64,000 bases of DNA from Klenkia taihuensis (GCF_900112525.1 NZ_FOMD01000001.1:1512712-1576711), one strand, 5' to 3'. Positions 1-11,998 are shown, numbered from the stretch's first letter. The notes: generated from the letters alone by a model not told the origin. Made by a program: numbers and translations.

Positions 1-555
1 TGCGGCAAGGTCGCCCGGGTCCTGGTCGGCGACGGCCGCAGCGTGCTGCTCGGTGCCGCCGACACCTTCCGCGCCGCCGCGGCCGACCAGCTGGAGACCT
101 GGGGCGAGCGGGTCGGCGTCCCCACCGTCCGGGGCCCCGAGGGCGGCGACCCGGCCTCGGTGGCCTACGACGCGGTGAAGACCGGCCGGGAGGCCGACGT
201 CGACGCGGTGCTGGTGGACACCGCCGGCCGGCTGCACACCAAGCTCGGCCTGATGGACGAGCTGGGAAAGGTCAAGCGGGTGGTGGAGAAGCTGAGCCCG
301 GTCGACGAGGTGCTGCTGGTGCTCGACGCCACCACCGGCCAGAACGGCGTGGTGCAGGCCCGGGTCTTCACCGAGGCCGTCGCGGTCACCGGTGTGGTGC
401 TGACCAAGCTCGACGGCACCGCCAAGGGCGGCATCGTGGTCTCGGTGCAGCGCGAGCTGGGCATCCCGGTGAAGCTGGTCGGGCTGGGGGAGGGCGCCGA
501 CGACCTGGCCCCCTTCGAGCCCCGCGCGTTCGCCGAGGCCCTGGTCGGGGGTTGA
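1..555 (+). CDS. ftsY: Signal recognition particle receptor FtsY, 3' part
   Basis: The frame is open from base 1, so the gene begins outside the window; about 184 C-terminal residues are present. FtsY is the membrane-associated SRP receptor GTPase that docks ribosome-Ffh complexes at the translocon. Visible SRP-GTPase motifs are DTFRAAAADQL, the G3 box VDTAGRL, and the G4 region TKLDGTAKGG. The end, GLGEGADDLAPFEPRAFAEA, is the typical FtsY C-terminus. ffh, its partner, lies about 5.5 kb downstream, as in other actinobacteria. The stop codon lies within a 12-bp tandem repeat. Confidence 0.97.
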   Translation, partial: CGKVARVLVGDGRSVLLGAADTFRAAAADQLETWGERVGVPTVRGPEGGDPASVAYDAVKTGREADVDAVLVDTAGRLHTKLGLMDELGKVKRVVEKLSPVDEVLLVLDATTGQNGVVQARVFTEAVAVTGVVLTKLDGTAKGGIVVSVQRELGIPVKLVGLGEGADDLAPFEPRAFAEALVGG

Positions 556-592
556 GTCGGGGGCTGAGCCGGGGGCCCAATCGGGGGCCGGG
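545..592. repeat. 12-bp tandem repeat, four copies, over the ftsY stop
   Basis: Four consecutive imperfect 12-base units start at 545, 557, 569 and 581. Each opens with (T/C)CGGGGG followed by a variable pentamer (TTGAG, CTGAG, CCCAA, CCGGG). The ftsY stop codon lies in the first unit. The array fills the gap to the convergent Ni/Co permease gene. No clean hairpin was found that would make it an ordinary terminator. Confidence 0.7.
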
Positions 593-594
593 CG

Positions 595-1701
595 TCAGGT
601 GGCGTCGGGCACCGCGGAGTAGCGCTCCTCGACCCGGCCCCAGCGCCAGACGGACAGCGCCGCGCCCCAGGTGAGCACGAACAGCGCGACGATGCCGAAG
701 CCGACGTAGTCCAGGTCCCACGACGCCAGCCAGGCCAGCGGGCCGTCGGTGATGCCGAAGCGCTCGACGAGCAGGCCGACGAGCACCAGCGAGCCGACGC
801 CGAGGGCGACGGTGACCGACAGCGTGGTGACGGTCAGGTTGTAGAAGACCTTGCGCACCGGCTTCACCAGGGCCCAGCCGTAGGCCCGGGTCATGAGCAC
901 GCCGTCGGCGGTGTCGAACAGGCTCATGCCGGCCATGAACAGCACCGGCAGCACGACGATGGCGTACCAGGGCAGCACGAACGCCGCCGACCCGGCGATG
1001 AGCACCAGGAGACCGACCTGGGTGGCGGTGTCGAAGCCCAGGCCCATGAGCAGGCCGACCGGGTAGAGGTGCCAGGGCTTGGACACCCGGCGGGTGAACC
1101 GGCCCAGCACCCGGGCCATGAAGCCGCGGTTGTGCAGGTGGTGCTCGAGCTGGGCCTCGTCCAGCTGGCCCGAGCGCATGCCGCGCAGCACCTTGGCGAT
1201 GCCCACGACGGCGACGAGGTTCATCGCGCCGATGACCAGCAGGAAGGCGCCGGCGACCAGGGTGCCGACCAGGCCGAGCACCGAGGCCGCGGAGGAGTCG
1301 CCGTCCTGGATGACCCCGGCGACGGACTGCACGCCCAGCGCGAGCAGCACGCTGGCGACCAGCACGACCGACGAGTGGCCGAGGGAGAACCAGAACCCGG
1401 TGCCCACCGCGGGCGTGCCGTCGCCGACCAGCTTGCGGGTGGTGTTGTCGATGACGGCGATGTGGTCGGCGTCGAAGGCGTGCCGCACGCCGAGCAGGTA
1501 GGCGGTCAGCCCGACGCCCACGCCGAGCACGCCGGCGCTGCCGAGGTCCAGCCGCTGCGGGGCGACCGCGAGCAGCAGCACGCCCCAGCCGAGCACGTGC
1601 AGCCCGACGACGACGGCGGCCATGGTGGCGATGCTGCGCTTGTCACGGCGGCTGAAGCCCCGCGCCGGGACGGCGACGGGGGCGGGCGCGGTGGTGGTCA
1701 C
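595..1701 (-). CDS. NiCoT-family nickel/cobalt permease (HoxN/NixA type)
   Basis: This 368-residue protein carries the NiCoT signature in TM2, RHAFDADHIAVIDNTTRKL, whose His and Asp residues are the selectivity and transport site in HoxN/NixA. About eight hydrophobic segments are visible, with a second conserved region near GLGFDTATQVGLL and LFMAGMSLFDTADG. It imports Ni2+ or Co2+ across the inner membrane; metal preference cannot be read from the sequence. The ATG at 1701 is the first in frame. It is divergent from amtB, and a perfect 17-bp palindrome lies just upstream of the start. No cobalamin-riboswitch boxes were recognised. Confidence 0.93.
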   Translation of the reverse strand: MTTTAPAPVAVPARGFSRRDKRSIATMAAVVVGLHVLGWGVLLLAVAPQRLDLGSAGVLGVGVGLTAYLLGVRHAFDADHIAVIDNTTRKLVGDGTPAVGTGFWFSLGHSSVVLVASVLLALGVQSVAGVIQDGDSSAASVLGLVGTLVAGAFLLVIGAMNLVAVVGIAKVLRGMRSGQLDEAQLEHHLHNRGFMARVLGRFTRRVSKPWHLYPVGLLMGLGFDTATQVGLLVLIAGSAAFVLPWYAIVVLPVLFMAGMSLFDTADGVLMTRAYGWALVKPVRKVFYNLTVTTLSVTVALGVGSLVLVGLLVERFGITDGPLAWLASWDLDYVGFGIVALFVLTWGAALSVWRWGRVEERYSAVPDAT

Positions 1702-1713
1702 GGCCGGACACTA

Positions 1714-1730
1714 GTGCGAGGACCTCGCAC
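1714..1730. promoter_or_regulatory. 17-bp perfect palindrome upstream of the Ni/Co permease
   Basis: Arms GTGCGAGG (1714-1721) and CCTCGCAC (1723-1730) flank a single central base. It lies 13 bases upstream of the permease start, where a repressor would overlap the promoter or transcription start. It could be an operator for a metal sensor; the regulator is unknown. Confidence 0.45.
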
Positions 1731-1809
1731 CTGCACAGGGGTCGCAACAAGCCGGTCCGGGGCCGGCGCAACACGGCCGTAGCACGGGGGCGCGACACGC
1801 GCGGCGGAG

Positions 1810-1848
1810 TTCACGACCGCGAAACACGCCCGCACCGCCGTCGGAAAC
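1810..1848 (+). promoter_or_regulatory. GlnR-box-like site upstream of amtB
   Basis: The order is TTCAC-n6-GAAAC (1821-1825)-n6-GCACC-n7-GAAAC (1844-1848). This resembles the actinobacterial GlnR consensus GTnAC-n6-GAAAC repeated at 22-base intervals; here the two GAAAC blocks are 23 bases apart. The site is 77-115 bases before amtB, the classic GlnR target. Imperfect GTnAC halves keep confidence moderate. Confidence 0.45.
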
Positions 1849-1924
1849 ACGGTGTCGGCACGGTGTTCCGCACACCCCCCACCGCCCCGGCCGATGGCCG
1901 ACGACCCCTGATCAGGAGGTTGCC

Positions 1925-3600
<1,676 letters not shown>

Positions 3601-3616
3601 TCGCAGCACCCGTCCC

Positions 3617-3656
3617 GTCGGCCGGGGTGGTGGGGACCCCCACCGCCCCGGCCGAC
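3617..3656 (+). terminator. Long hairpin between glnK and glnD
   Basis: A 17-bp stem with one T:G wobble pairs 3617-3633 with 3640-3656 around a 6-base loop. It lies 16 bases after the glnK stop and 51 bases before the chosen glnD start. There is no U-tract, as is usual in actinobacteria. It could terminate most amtB-glnK transcripts, or act as an attenuator that lowers glnD expression relative to the PII protein it modifies. Confidence 0.7.
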
Positions 3657-3706
3657 GCCGTTCCCGCCCCGCCCACGGCCCCGCCCACGGTCCCGCTCAC
3701 GACGAG

Positions 3707-6043
3707 GTGATCCCCCTGGCACACCCGGCACCGACCCCCGACGAGCTCGCCGCCCTGCCCCGCGCGGAGCGGGTCGCGGCGCTGGACGGCTGGCTGACCG
3801 GCCTGCTGGGCGACGCCGTGCCCGCCGGCGACCGCACCGGGGTCGCACTGGCCGCGGTCGGCAGCCTCGGCCGCCGGGAGCCCGCACCGCGCGGCGACCT
3901 GGACCTGGTGCTGGTGCACGACGGGCGCCGCGGCATCGGCCAGGTCGCCGACGCGGTCTGGTACCCGGTCTGGGACGCCGGGCACAAGCTCGACCACTCG
4001 GTGCGCACCGTCGCCGAGGCGGCCGCGGTGGCCGGGGACGACGTCAAGGCCGGCCTGGGCCTGCTCGACGTGCGGCTGGTCGCCGGGGACGCCGAGCTGG
4101 TCGCCGCGCTGCGCTCGGCCACCCTCGCCTCGTGGCGGCAGCGCGCGGCCCGGCTGCTGCCCGAGCTGAAGGAGCTGCGCCGCGCCCGGGCGCGCACGGT
4201 CGGCGAGCTGGGCTTCCTGCTCGAGCCCGACCTGAAGGAGGCCTACGGCGGGTTGCGCGACGGGCAGGTGCTGCGCGCGCTCTCCCTCGCCCAGCTGGTC
4301 GACGAGCCCCCGGCCGACGCCGGCGAGGCCTACGCGTTCCTGGTCGACGTCCGCGACGAGCTGCGCCGCCGCACCCGCCGGGCCGGCGACGTGCTGGTGC
4401 GCCAGGAGCAGGCCGGGGTCGCCGCCGCCCTGGGCCTGCCCGACGACGACGTGCTGCTGCGCCGGGTGAGCCTGGCCGGACGGCGGCTGGCCTTCGTGGT
4501 CGACGAGGCGTGGCGGCGGGTGGACGCGGCGATGGTCCGCCGTCCCCGCGGCCGGTACCGGCGGGTGCGCCGCGAGCCGCTGGCCGAGGGCCTGGTCCGG
4601 CAGGGCGACGAGGTGGTGCTCGCCCGCGACGCCAAGCCCGCCGCCGACCCCGGCCTGGTGCTGCGCGGGGCCGCCGCGGCCGCGCACGCGGACCTGCTGC
4701 TGTCGCCCTACACGCTCAAGGTGCTCGGCGCGCACTCCCCACCGCTGCCCGAGCCGTGGCCGGCCGAGGTGCGCTGGTCGTTCCTGCGGCTGCTGGCCAG
4801 CGGGCGCAGCGCCGTCCCGGTGGTGGAGCAGCTGGACCAGGAGGGCCTGCTGGTCCGGATGCTCCCCGAGTGGGACCACGTCCGGTCGCTGCCCCAGCGG
4901 CACCCGTGGCACCGGTTCACCGTGGACCGGCACCTGGTGGAGGCCGCGGCGGCGGGCGCGGAGCTGACCCGCGACGTCGACCGGCCCGACCTGCTGCTGG
5001 TCGGCGCGCTGCTGCACGACATCGGCAAGGGCCACCCCGGCGACCACTCCGAGGTCGGCGCGGTCGTCGTGCGGGAGGTGGCCACCCGGATGGGGTTCGC
5101 CCCGGCCGACGTGGACATGCTCGTGGCGATGGTGCGCTGGCACCTGCTGCTGCCGGACGTGGCCACCCACCGCGACCTCGACGACCCGGCCACCATCGAC
5201 CGCGTCGTGGAGGCCATCGGCGGCGACCCGGCGCTGCTGCAGCTGCTGCACGCCCTCGCCCAGGCCGACGGCGCGGCGACCTCCACCTCGGCCTGGTCGC
5301 CCTGGAAGGCGCACCTGGTCGCGGCGCTGGTCGGCCGGGTGGCTGCGCGGCTGGGGTCGGCAGCCGTCCCCGAGCCGGTGCTGGAGCCCAGCGACCCGCA
5401 GGTCAGCACCCCGGCGCCGGAGATCCCGGGCCCGACCCGGCCGGTGACCGTCGGGGTGGAGGACGTCGCCGACGGCCAGCAGGTCACCATCGGTGCGCCC
5501 GACCGCCCGGGCCTGTTCGCGCTGTGCGCCGGCGTGCTGGCGCTCAACCAGCTCGACGTCCGGGCCGCGCGGGTGACCGTCGAGGCCGGGTACGCCACCT
5601 CGGTGTTCGCCGTCCGGCCGCGGTTCGGGCGGGTGCCGGTGCCCGGGATCCTCGCCGACGGCGTGCGCGCGGCGATGGAGGGCACCCTGCCGCTGGGGGA
5701 GCGGCTGGCCCAGCGGGAGCGCGACTACCGCCAGGACGCCGGCCGCGGCGCGCCGCCGCGGGTGGCCTGGTTCGACGCCGAGGCGACCGGGGCGGCCAAC
5801 ACCCTGGTCGAGGTGCGGGCCACCGACCGGGCCGGCCTGCTCTACCGGCTCACCGCCGCCCTGGCCGCCGAGGGCCTGGACGTGCGCGGCGCGACGGTGG
5901 AGACCCTGGGCGCCGACGCCGTCGACGCCTTCTACCTGGCCGACCCCTCGGGCACGCCGGTCGACGAGGGCCAGCGCGAGCGGGTCGCCGCCTCGCTGCT
6001 GGCCGCGGCCGCCGGCACCGCACCCGACCCGGCCGTGCACTGA
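3707..6043 (+). CDS. glnD: PII nucleotidyltransferase/removing enzyme GlnD
   Basis: This bifunctional enzyme modifies and demodifies the PII T-loop tyrosine; actinobacterial homologues adenylylate rather than uridylylate. With GTG 3707 it has 778 residues. Domains in order: nucleotidyltransferase (GSLGRREPAPRGDLDLVLV, about residues 45-80), a helical linker, an HD phosphohydrolase domain (GALLHDIGKGHPGDHSE, about 430-450), and two ACT domains (near 590-660 and 695-770; IGAPDRPGLFALCAG and RATDRAGLLYRLTAA) that would sense glutamine. The frame is open further upstream, but homology starts here. The Shine-Dalgarno (GACGAGG) is weak and very close. Confidence 0.94.
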   Translation: MIPLAHPAPTPDELAALPRAERVAALDGWLTGLLGDAVPAGDRTGVALAAVGSLGRREPAPRGDLDLVLVHDGRRGIGQVADAVWYPVWDAGHKLDHSVRTVAEAAAVAGDDVKAGLGLLDVRLVAGDAELVAALRSATLASWRQRAARLLPELKELRRARARTVGELGFLLEPDLKEAYGGLRDGQVLRALSLAQLVDEPPADAGEAYAFLVDVRDELRRRTRRAGDVLVRQEQAGVAAALGLPDDDVLLRRVSLAGRRLAFVVDEAWRRVDAAMVRRPRGRYRRVRREPLAEGLVRQGDEVVLARDAKPAADPGLVLRGAAAAAHADLLLSPYTLKVLGAHSPPLPEPWPAEVRWSFLRLLASGRSAVPVVEQLDQEGLLVRMLPEWDHVRSLPQRHPWHRFTVDRHLVEAAAAGAELTRDVDRPDLLLVGALLHDIGKGHPGDHSEVGAVVVREVATRMGFAPADVDMLVAMVRWHLLLPDVATHRDLDDPATIDRVVEAIGGDPALLQLLHALAQADGAATSTSAWSPWKAHLVAALVGRVAARLGSAAVPEPVLEPSDPQVSTPAPEIPGPTRPVTVGVEDVADGQQVTIGAPDRPGLFALCAGVLALNQLDVRAARVTVEAGYATSVFAVRPRFGRVPVPGILADGVRAAMEGTLPLGERLAQRERDYRQDAGRGAPPRVAWFDAEATGAANTLVEVRATDRAGLLYRLTAALAAEGLDVRGATVETLGADAVDAFYLADPSGTPVDEGQRERVAASLLAAAAGTAPDPAVH

Positions 6044-6093
6044 GGCTGGATACCCTGGGGAGCCCCTGGTTCCACCGCTGCTGAGGACGTGTT

Positions 6094-7614
<1,521 letters not shown>

Positions 7615-7617
7615 GCC

Positions 7618-8697
7618 GTGCACCTGTCGGGGGTGCTGCTGCCCGGGGACGAGACCCGCGACCTGTGGGTGCGCGACGGGCGGCTCACCTTCGAGCCGGT
7701 GCCGGGCGCGCCGACGGTCTCCCGGGGCGGGTTCGTGCTGCCGGGGCTGGTCGACGCGCACTGCCACGTCGGCATCGCCCGGGGCGGCGGCCACGTCGAG
7801 GACCTGGCCGCGGCCCGCGAACAGGCCCTCGTGGAGCGGGACGCCGGGGTGCTGCTGCTGCGCGACTGCGGGTCGCCGGTCGACACCCGGGCGCTGGACG
7901 ACGACCCCGAGCTGCCGCGGATCCTGCGCGCCGGCCGGCACGTGGCCCGCGAGCGGCGCTACATCCCGGGTCTGGCCGTGGAGGTGGAGCCCGCGTCGCT
8001 GGCCGACGAGGTGCGGGTGCAGGCCCGCCGCGGGGACGGCTGGGTGAAGCTGGTCGGTGACTGGATCGACCGCGGGGCCGGCGACCTGGGCCCGCTGTGG
8101 CCCGACGACGCGCTGGCCGACGCGATCGCCGCCGCGCACGCCGAGGGCGCCCGGGTCACCGCGCACACCTTCGGCAGCGACGCGCTGCCCGGGCTCATCC
8201 GGGCAGGAATCGACTGCGTGGAGCACGGCACCGGCCTGACCGAGGACCTCATCTCCGAGATGGCCGCGCGCGGCACCGCCGTCGTCCCCACGCTGGTGAA
8301 CGTGGAGAACTTCCCCGGGTTCGCCGCGGCGGGCGAGGCGAAGTTCCCCGCCTACGCCTCGACGATGCGCCGGCTGTACGCCTCGTCGGGTGCGGTGGTG
8401 CGGGCGGCGTACGAGGCCGGGGTGCCGGTGTTCGCCGGCACCGACGCCGGCGGCGGCATCGACCACGGGACCATCGGCGAGGAGGTCCGGGCGCTGCACG
8501 CCGCCGGGCTGCCGCGCGAGGCGGCACTGGCCGCGGCGTCGTGGGCCGCGCGGGAGTGGCTGGGCCTGCCCGGCCTGGTCGAGGGCGCCCCGGCCGACCT
8601 GGTCGTCTACGACGCCGACCCCCGCGCCGACCTCGACGCCCTGGCCCGCCCGCAGCTCACCCTGCTCCGCGGCCGCGTGGTCACCCCCTCCCGCTGA
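7618..8697 (+). CDS. Amidohydrolase-superfamily protein
   Basis: This 359-residue TIM-barrel metal-dependent hydrolase resembles imidazolonepropionase-like/prolidase-like amidohydrolases. Metal ligands are visible: HxH in [11 protein letters not shown] (about residue 49), a candidate bridging Lys in GWVKLVGDW, His in [10 protein letters not shown] and CVEHGTGL, and Asp in FAGTDAGGG. The C-terminal composite domain [14 protein letters not shown] is typical. The substrate cannot be inferred. The GTG starts 3 bases after the ffh stop, so it is probably cotranscribed with ffh. Confidence 0.87.
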   Translation: MHLSGVLLPGDETRDLWVRDGRLTFEPVPGAPTVSRGGFVLPGLVDAHCHVGIARGGGHVEDLAAAREQALVERDAGVLLLRDCGSPVDTRALDDDPELPRILRAGRHVARERRYIPGLAVEVEPASLADEVRVQARRGDGWVKLVGDWIDRGAGDLGPLWPDDALADAIAAAHAEGARVTAHTFGSDALPGLIRAGIDCVEHGTGLTEDLISEMAARGTAVVPTLVNVENFPGFAAAGEAKFPAYASTMRRLYASSGAVVRAAYEAGVPVFAGTDAGGGIDHGTIGEEVRALHAAGLPREAALAAASWAAREWLGLPGLVEGAPADLVVYDADPRADLDALARPQLTLLRGRVVTPSR

Positions 8698-8738
8698 GGC
8701 CCTGCCGCTGACGGACCTCGTGGCGCGGATGCCGGCGG

Positions 8739-8885
8739 GAGCTCGCCGAGGACGACGTCCGCGCCGTCGTGCGGGCCGAGCGGGACGAGCGGCTGGCCGC
8801 GGCCGACCAGCTGGACGCCGCCGGGGCCGGTGCCGCCGCGGACCAGCTGCGCACGGCGGCCGCCGTGCTGGCGGGCCACCTGTAG
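8739..8885 (+). pseudogene. Fragment resembling a GatB/YqeY-domain protein
   Basis: About 48 residues (starting [18 protein letters not shown], ending AAAVLAGHL) resemble the middle of YqeY/GatB-tail proteins, which read roughly ELTDEEVxAVxRxExKxR ... VLxxYL. The frame has a stop at 8709-8711 and no ATG, GTG or TTG between that stop and the homologous part. The N-terminal ~45 residues and the C-terminal half of the family are absent. It looks like a decayed remnant, though a short gene with an unusual start is possible. Confidence 0.45.
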
Positions 8886-8920
8886 GGAAACCGTTGGGCG
8901 GGGGCTGGGAGACTCCCTGC

Positions 8921-10669
8921 GTGCTGTTGCGGATGTCCACCCTGTTCCTGCGCACCCTGCGCGACGACCCGGCCGACGCCGAGGTCCCCAGCCACCGCCT
9001 GCTCGTGCGGGGCGGCTACATCCGCCGGGCCGCGCCCGGCGGGTTCACCTGGCTGCCGCTGGGCTGGCGGGTGTACCGCAACGTCGAGCGCGTCGTCCGC
9101 GAGGAGATGGACGCGATGGGTGCGCAGGAGGTGCACTTCCCGGCGCTGCTGCCCCGCGAGCCCTACGAGGCCACCGGCCGCTGGACCGAGTACGGCGACA
9201 ACGTCTTCCGCCTGAAGGACCGCAAGGGCGCCGACTTCCTGCTGGGCCCCACCCACGAGGAGATGTTCACCCTCCTGGTGAAGGACCTCTACGGTTCCTA
9301 CAAGGACCTGCCGCTGTCGATCTACCAGATCCAGACCAAGTACCGGGACGAGGCCCGGCCCCGGGCCGGGCTGTTCCGCGGGCGCGAGTTCGTGATGAAG
9401 GACAGCTACTCCTTCGACGTCGACGACGCCGGCCAGGACGCCTCCTACGCCCGGCACCGCGACGCCTACATGCGCATCTTCGACCGGCTGGGCCTGGAGT
9501 ACGTGATCGTCTCGGCCACCTCCGGCGCCATGGGCGGGTCCCGGTCGGAGGAGTTCCTCACCCCCACCCCGATCGGCGAGGACACCTTCGTGCGCTCGCC
9601 GGGGGGGTACGCGGCCAACGTCGAGGCCGTCACCACCGTCGCGCCCGCGGCGATCCCCGTCGACGGCCTGCCGGCCGCGCACGTCGAGGACACCCCCGAC
9701 ACCCCCACCATCGAGACCCTGGTCGCCGTCGCCACCGAGCTCTTCCCTGACGCCGGCTACACCGCGGCCTCGACGCTGAAGAACGTCGTCGTGCAGCTGC
9801 GCCACCCCGACGGCACCGCCGAGCCCCTGGTCATCGGCCTCCCCGGCGACCGCGAGGTCGACACCAAGCGGCTGGAGGCCCAGGTCTCCCCGGCCGAGGT
9901 CGAGCCGTTCACCGACTTCGCCGCGCACCCGGTGCTGGTCAAGGGCTACATCGGCCCGCAGGTGCTCGGCGCCGACAGCGACTCGGGCATCCGCTACCTC
10001 ATCGACCCCCGCGTGGTCACCGGCAGCCGCTGGATCACCGGGGCCAACGAGGCCGGCAAGCACGTCTTCGACCTCGTGGCCGGCCGGGACTTCACCTGGG
10101 ACGGCACCATCGAGGCCGCCGAGGTGCGCGCCGGCGACCCCGCCCCCGACGGCTCCGGCCCGCTGGAGCTCGCCCGGGGCGTGGAGATGGGCCACGTGTT
10201 CGCCCTCGGCCGCAAGTACGCCGACGCCCTGGACCTCAAGGTGCTCGACGAGAACGGCAAGCTCGTCACCGTCACCATGGGGTCCTACGGCATCGGGGTC
10301 TCCCGCGCCGTGGCCGCCATCGCCGAGTCCACGCACGACGAGCTCGGCCTGGTCTGGCCGCGCGAGGTCGCCCCGGCCGACGTGCACCTGGTCGCCACCG
10401 GCAAGGACGCCGCGGTGTTCACCGCCGCGGAGGCCCTGGCCGGCGAGCTGGTCGCCGCCGGGCTCACCGTGCTCTACGACGACCGGCCCAAGGTCAGCCC
10501 CGGCGTGAAGTTCAAGGACGCCGAGCTGCTCGGGATGCCGACCATCGTCACCGTCGGCCGCGGGCTGGCCGAGGGCGTCCTGGAGCTGCGCGACCGGGCC
10601 ACCGGCGAGCGGCAGGACATCCCCGTGGACGGCGCCGCCGCCGCGGTGCTGGCCGCCGTCAGGGGCTGA
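8921..10669 (+). CDS. proS: Prolyl-tRNA synthetase
   Basis: This class II bacterial-type ProRS of 582 residues charges tRNA-Pro. It has the TxE loop [11 protein letters not shown], motif 2 ([15 protein letters not shown]), an inserted YbaK-like editing domain (around [13 protein letters not shown] and [11 protein letters not shown]), motif 3 ([16 protein letters not shown]), and a C-terminal anticodon-binding domain. The start GTG 8921 gives [14 protein letters not shown], the usual actinobacterial N-terminus; ATG 8933 is an alternative. No T-box-like leader was seen. Confidence 0.97.
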   Translation: MLLRMSTLFLRTLRDDPADAEVPSHRLLVRGGYIRRAAPGGFTWLPLGWRVYRNVERVVREEMDAMGAQEVHFPALLPREPYEATGRWTEYGDNVFRLKDRKGADFLLGPTHEEMFTLLVKDLYGSYKDLPLSIYQIQTKYRDEARPRAGLFRGREFVMKDSYSFDVDDAGQDASYARHRDAYMRIFDRLGLEYVIVSATSGAMGGSRSEEFLTPTPIGEDTFVRSPGGYAANVEAVTTVAPAAIPVDGLPAAHVEDTPDTPTIETLVAVATELFPDAGYTAASTLKNVVVQLRHPDGTAEPLVIGLPGDREVDTKRLEAQVSPAEVEPFTDFAAHPVLVKGYIGPQVLGADSDSGIRYLIDPRVVTGSRWITGANEAGKHVFDLVAGRDFTWDGTIEAAEVRAGDPAPDGSGPLELARGVEMGHVFALGRKYADALDLKVLDENGKLVTVTMGSYGIGVSRAVAAIAESTHDELGLVWPREVAPADVHLVATGKDAAVFTAAEALAGELVAAGLTVLYDDRPKVSPGVKFKDAELLGMPTIVTVGRGLAEGVLELRDRATGERQDIPVDGAAAAVLAAVRG

Positions 10670-11048
10670 CCCGCTCGACCAGCTCCACCTCGAAGCCGTC
10701 GGCGTCCTCCAGGTACGCCGCCCGGTGCCCGGGGCCACCGGCGAACGGGTGGCGGTCGCCGAACAGCAGCCGCCACCCGTGCGCCGCGGCCTCGTCCACC
10801 AGGCCGTCGAGCCGGCCGGCGGGGACGTGGAAGGCCAGGTGGTTCAGCCCCGGACGGCGCCGGTCGTGCGCCGTCCCCACCAGGTCCGGCGACTGCTCCA
10901 GGACGAGGTAGACGTCCCCGGAACGCCACGACCGGCCACCGGACCAGGCCTGGAACGGCTCGGCGCCCAGCTCGGTCAGCAGCCACCCCCAGGAGCGGAC
11001 GGCGCGGGTGAGGTCGGGCACCCACAGCTCGACGTGGTGGAGCAGCAT
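10659..11048 (-). CDS. VOC (glyoxalase-fold) family protein
   Basis: This 129-residue single-domain protein of the vicinal oxygen chelate fold opens [20 protein letters not shown] and ends [15 protein letters not shown], with the usual His and Glu metal-ligand positions. Similar small proteins include dioxygenases and glyoxalases; the substrate is unknown. ATG 11048 is chosen because homology starts there, although the frame stays open upstream. It is convergent with proS and overlaps its 3' end by 11 bases. Confidence 0.82.
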   Translation of the reverse strand: MLLHHVELWVPDLTRAVRSWGWLLTELGAEPFQAWSGGRSWRSGDVYLVLEQSPDLVGTAHDRRRPGLNHLAFHVPAGRLDGLVDEAAAHGWRLLFGDRHPFAGGPGHRAAYLEDADGFEVELVERVSP

Positions 11049-11071
11049 CCCGGCGTCCTCCCGTCGTCTGG

Positions 11072-11077
11072 CATGAT
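11072..11077 (+). promoter_or_regulatory. Candidate -10 element for rpsP
   Basis: CATGAT lies within CTGGCATGATGGG, about 140 bases before rpsP. The same core, TGGCAnGATGG, occurs before rplS (13718-13728). No convincing -35 was found, so it would be an extended -10 type promoter if real. Confidence 0.3.
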
Positions 11078-11212
11078 GGGCGGTCGAGCACGTGCTGCCG
11101 GCGGCCCTCTCACCGTCGCGGCCGCGTGTCCACCCGCTCCGCCCCCGGCGTACCCCCACGCGCCCGCAGGCGCGAGCACCCGAGAACCCGTACGAGGAGT
11201 ACACCACCCACC

Positions 11213-11686
11213 GTGGCCACCAAGATCAAGCTCATGCGTCTGGGCAAGATGCGCGCGCCGTACTACCGCATCGTCGTCGCCGACTCCCGCACCAAGCGGG
11301 ACGGCCGCTCGATCGAGACGATCGGCAAGTACCACCCCAAGGAGGACCCCTCCTTCATCGAGGTCGACGCCGAGCGTGCCGCCTACTGGCTGGGCGTCGG
11401 CGCGCAGCCGACCGAGGCCGTCGCCGCCATCCTGCGGGTCACCGGTGACTGGCAGAAGTTCAAGGGCGAGCCGGCCCCCGAGCCGATGAAGGTCGCGGCC
11501 CCCAAGCCCGACAAGAAGGCCGCCTACGAGGAGGCCGCCCGCGCCGCCGCCGACGAGCCGGCCGCCGGGGCCACCACCCCGAAGAAGAAGGCTGCGGTCA
11601 AGGCCGACGCCACCCCCGAGGCCGAGGCCAAGCTGGCCGAGGACGCCCCGGCCGACGGGTCCGCCGGCAAGACCGCTGCCGAGTAA
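11213..11686 (+). CDS. rpsP: 30S ribosomal protein S16
   Basis: The S16 core ([38 protein letters not shown]) fills residues 1-85. It is followed by a 70-residue Ala/Lys/Glu/Pro-rich extension typical of actinobacterial S16, giving 157 residues. S16 is an early-assembling protein of the 30S body. GTG 11213 is preceded by GAGGAG at 11194-11199. It heads the rpsP-khpA-rimM-trmD cluster. Confidence 0.97.
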   Translation: MATKIKLMRLGKMRAPYYRIVVADSRTKRDGRSIETIGKYHPKEDPSFIEVDAERAAYWLGVGAQPTEAVAAILRVTGDWQKFKGEPAPEPMKVAAPKPDKKAAYEEAARAAADEPAAGATTPKKKAAVKADATPEAEAKLAEDAPADGSAGKTAAE

Positions 11687-11689
11687 GAC

Positions 11690-11926
11690 GTGCTCGAAGA
11701 GGCGCTCGAGCACCTGGTCAAGGGCATCGTCGACAACCCCGACGACGTCGCCGTCGACCTGATCAACGGTCGCCGCGGCAAGACCCTCGAGGTCCGGGTG
11801 CACCCCGACGACCTCGGCAAGGTCATCGGCCGCGGCGGGCGCACCGCCAAGGCGCTGCGCCAGGTCATGACCGGTGTCGGCGGACGCGGCCTGCGGGTCG
11901 ACGTCGTCGACACCGACGGGCGCTGA
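11690..11926 (+). CDS. khpA: KhpA, KH-domain RNA-binding protein
   Basis: This 78-residue single KH domain contains GKVIGRGGRTAKALR, with the GxxG RNA-binding loop. KhpA (YlqC) works with KhpB/Jag in RNA binding linked to cell elongation in other Gram-positives. GTG 11690 lies 3 bases after the rpsP stop. This is its usual place in the operon. Confidence 0.95.
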   Translation: MLEEALEHLVKGIVDNPDDVAVDLINGRRGKTLEVRVHPDDLGKVIGRGGRTAKALRQVMTGVGGRGLRVDVVDTDGR

Positions 11927-11960
11927 GCACCACCCCGCGCCCGCAGGGCACCCCCTCCGA

Positions 11961-11998
11961 CACCGTGGTGGTCGGCCGCATCGGCCGACCCCACGGTG
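11961..11998 (+). promoter_or_regulatory. 17-bp hairpin enclosing the rimM start codon
   Basis: 11961-11968 pairs with 11991-11998 and 11970-11978 pairs with 11982-11990, with one bulged T at 11969 and a 3-base CAT loop. The rimM GTG (11965-11967) lies inside the 5' arm, so an unfolded start would require ribosomes or a factor to open the stem. This suggests translational coupling to khpA or feedback control. Confidence 0.6.

Noticed and set aside
1702..1924. Possible cobalamin riboswitch before the Ni/Co permease
   Set aside because: No B12-box-like sequence or conserved core could be found on either strand.
8886..8920. T-box leader for proS
   Set aside because: The gap from the YqeY-like fragment is only 35 bases and has no T-box sequence or terminator.
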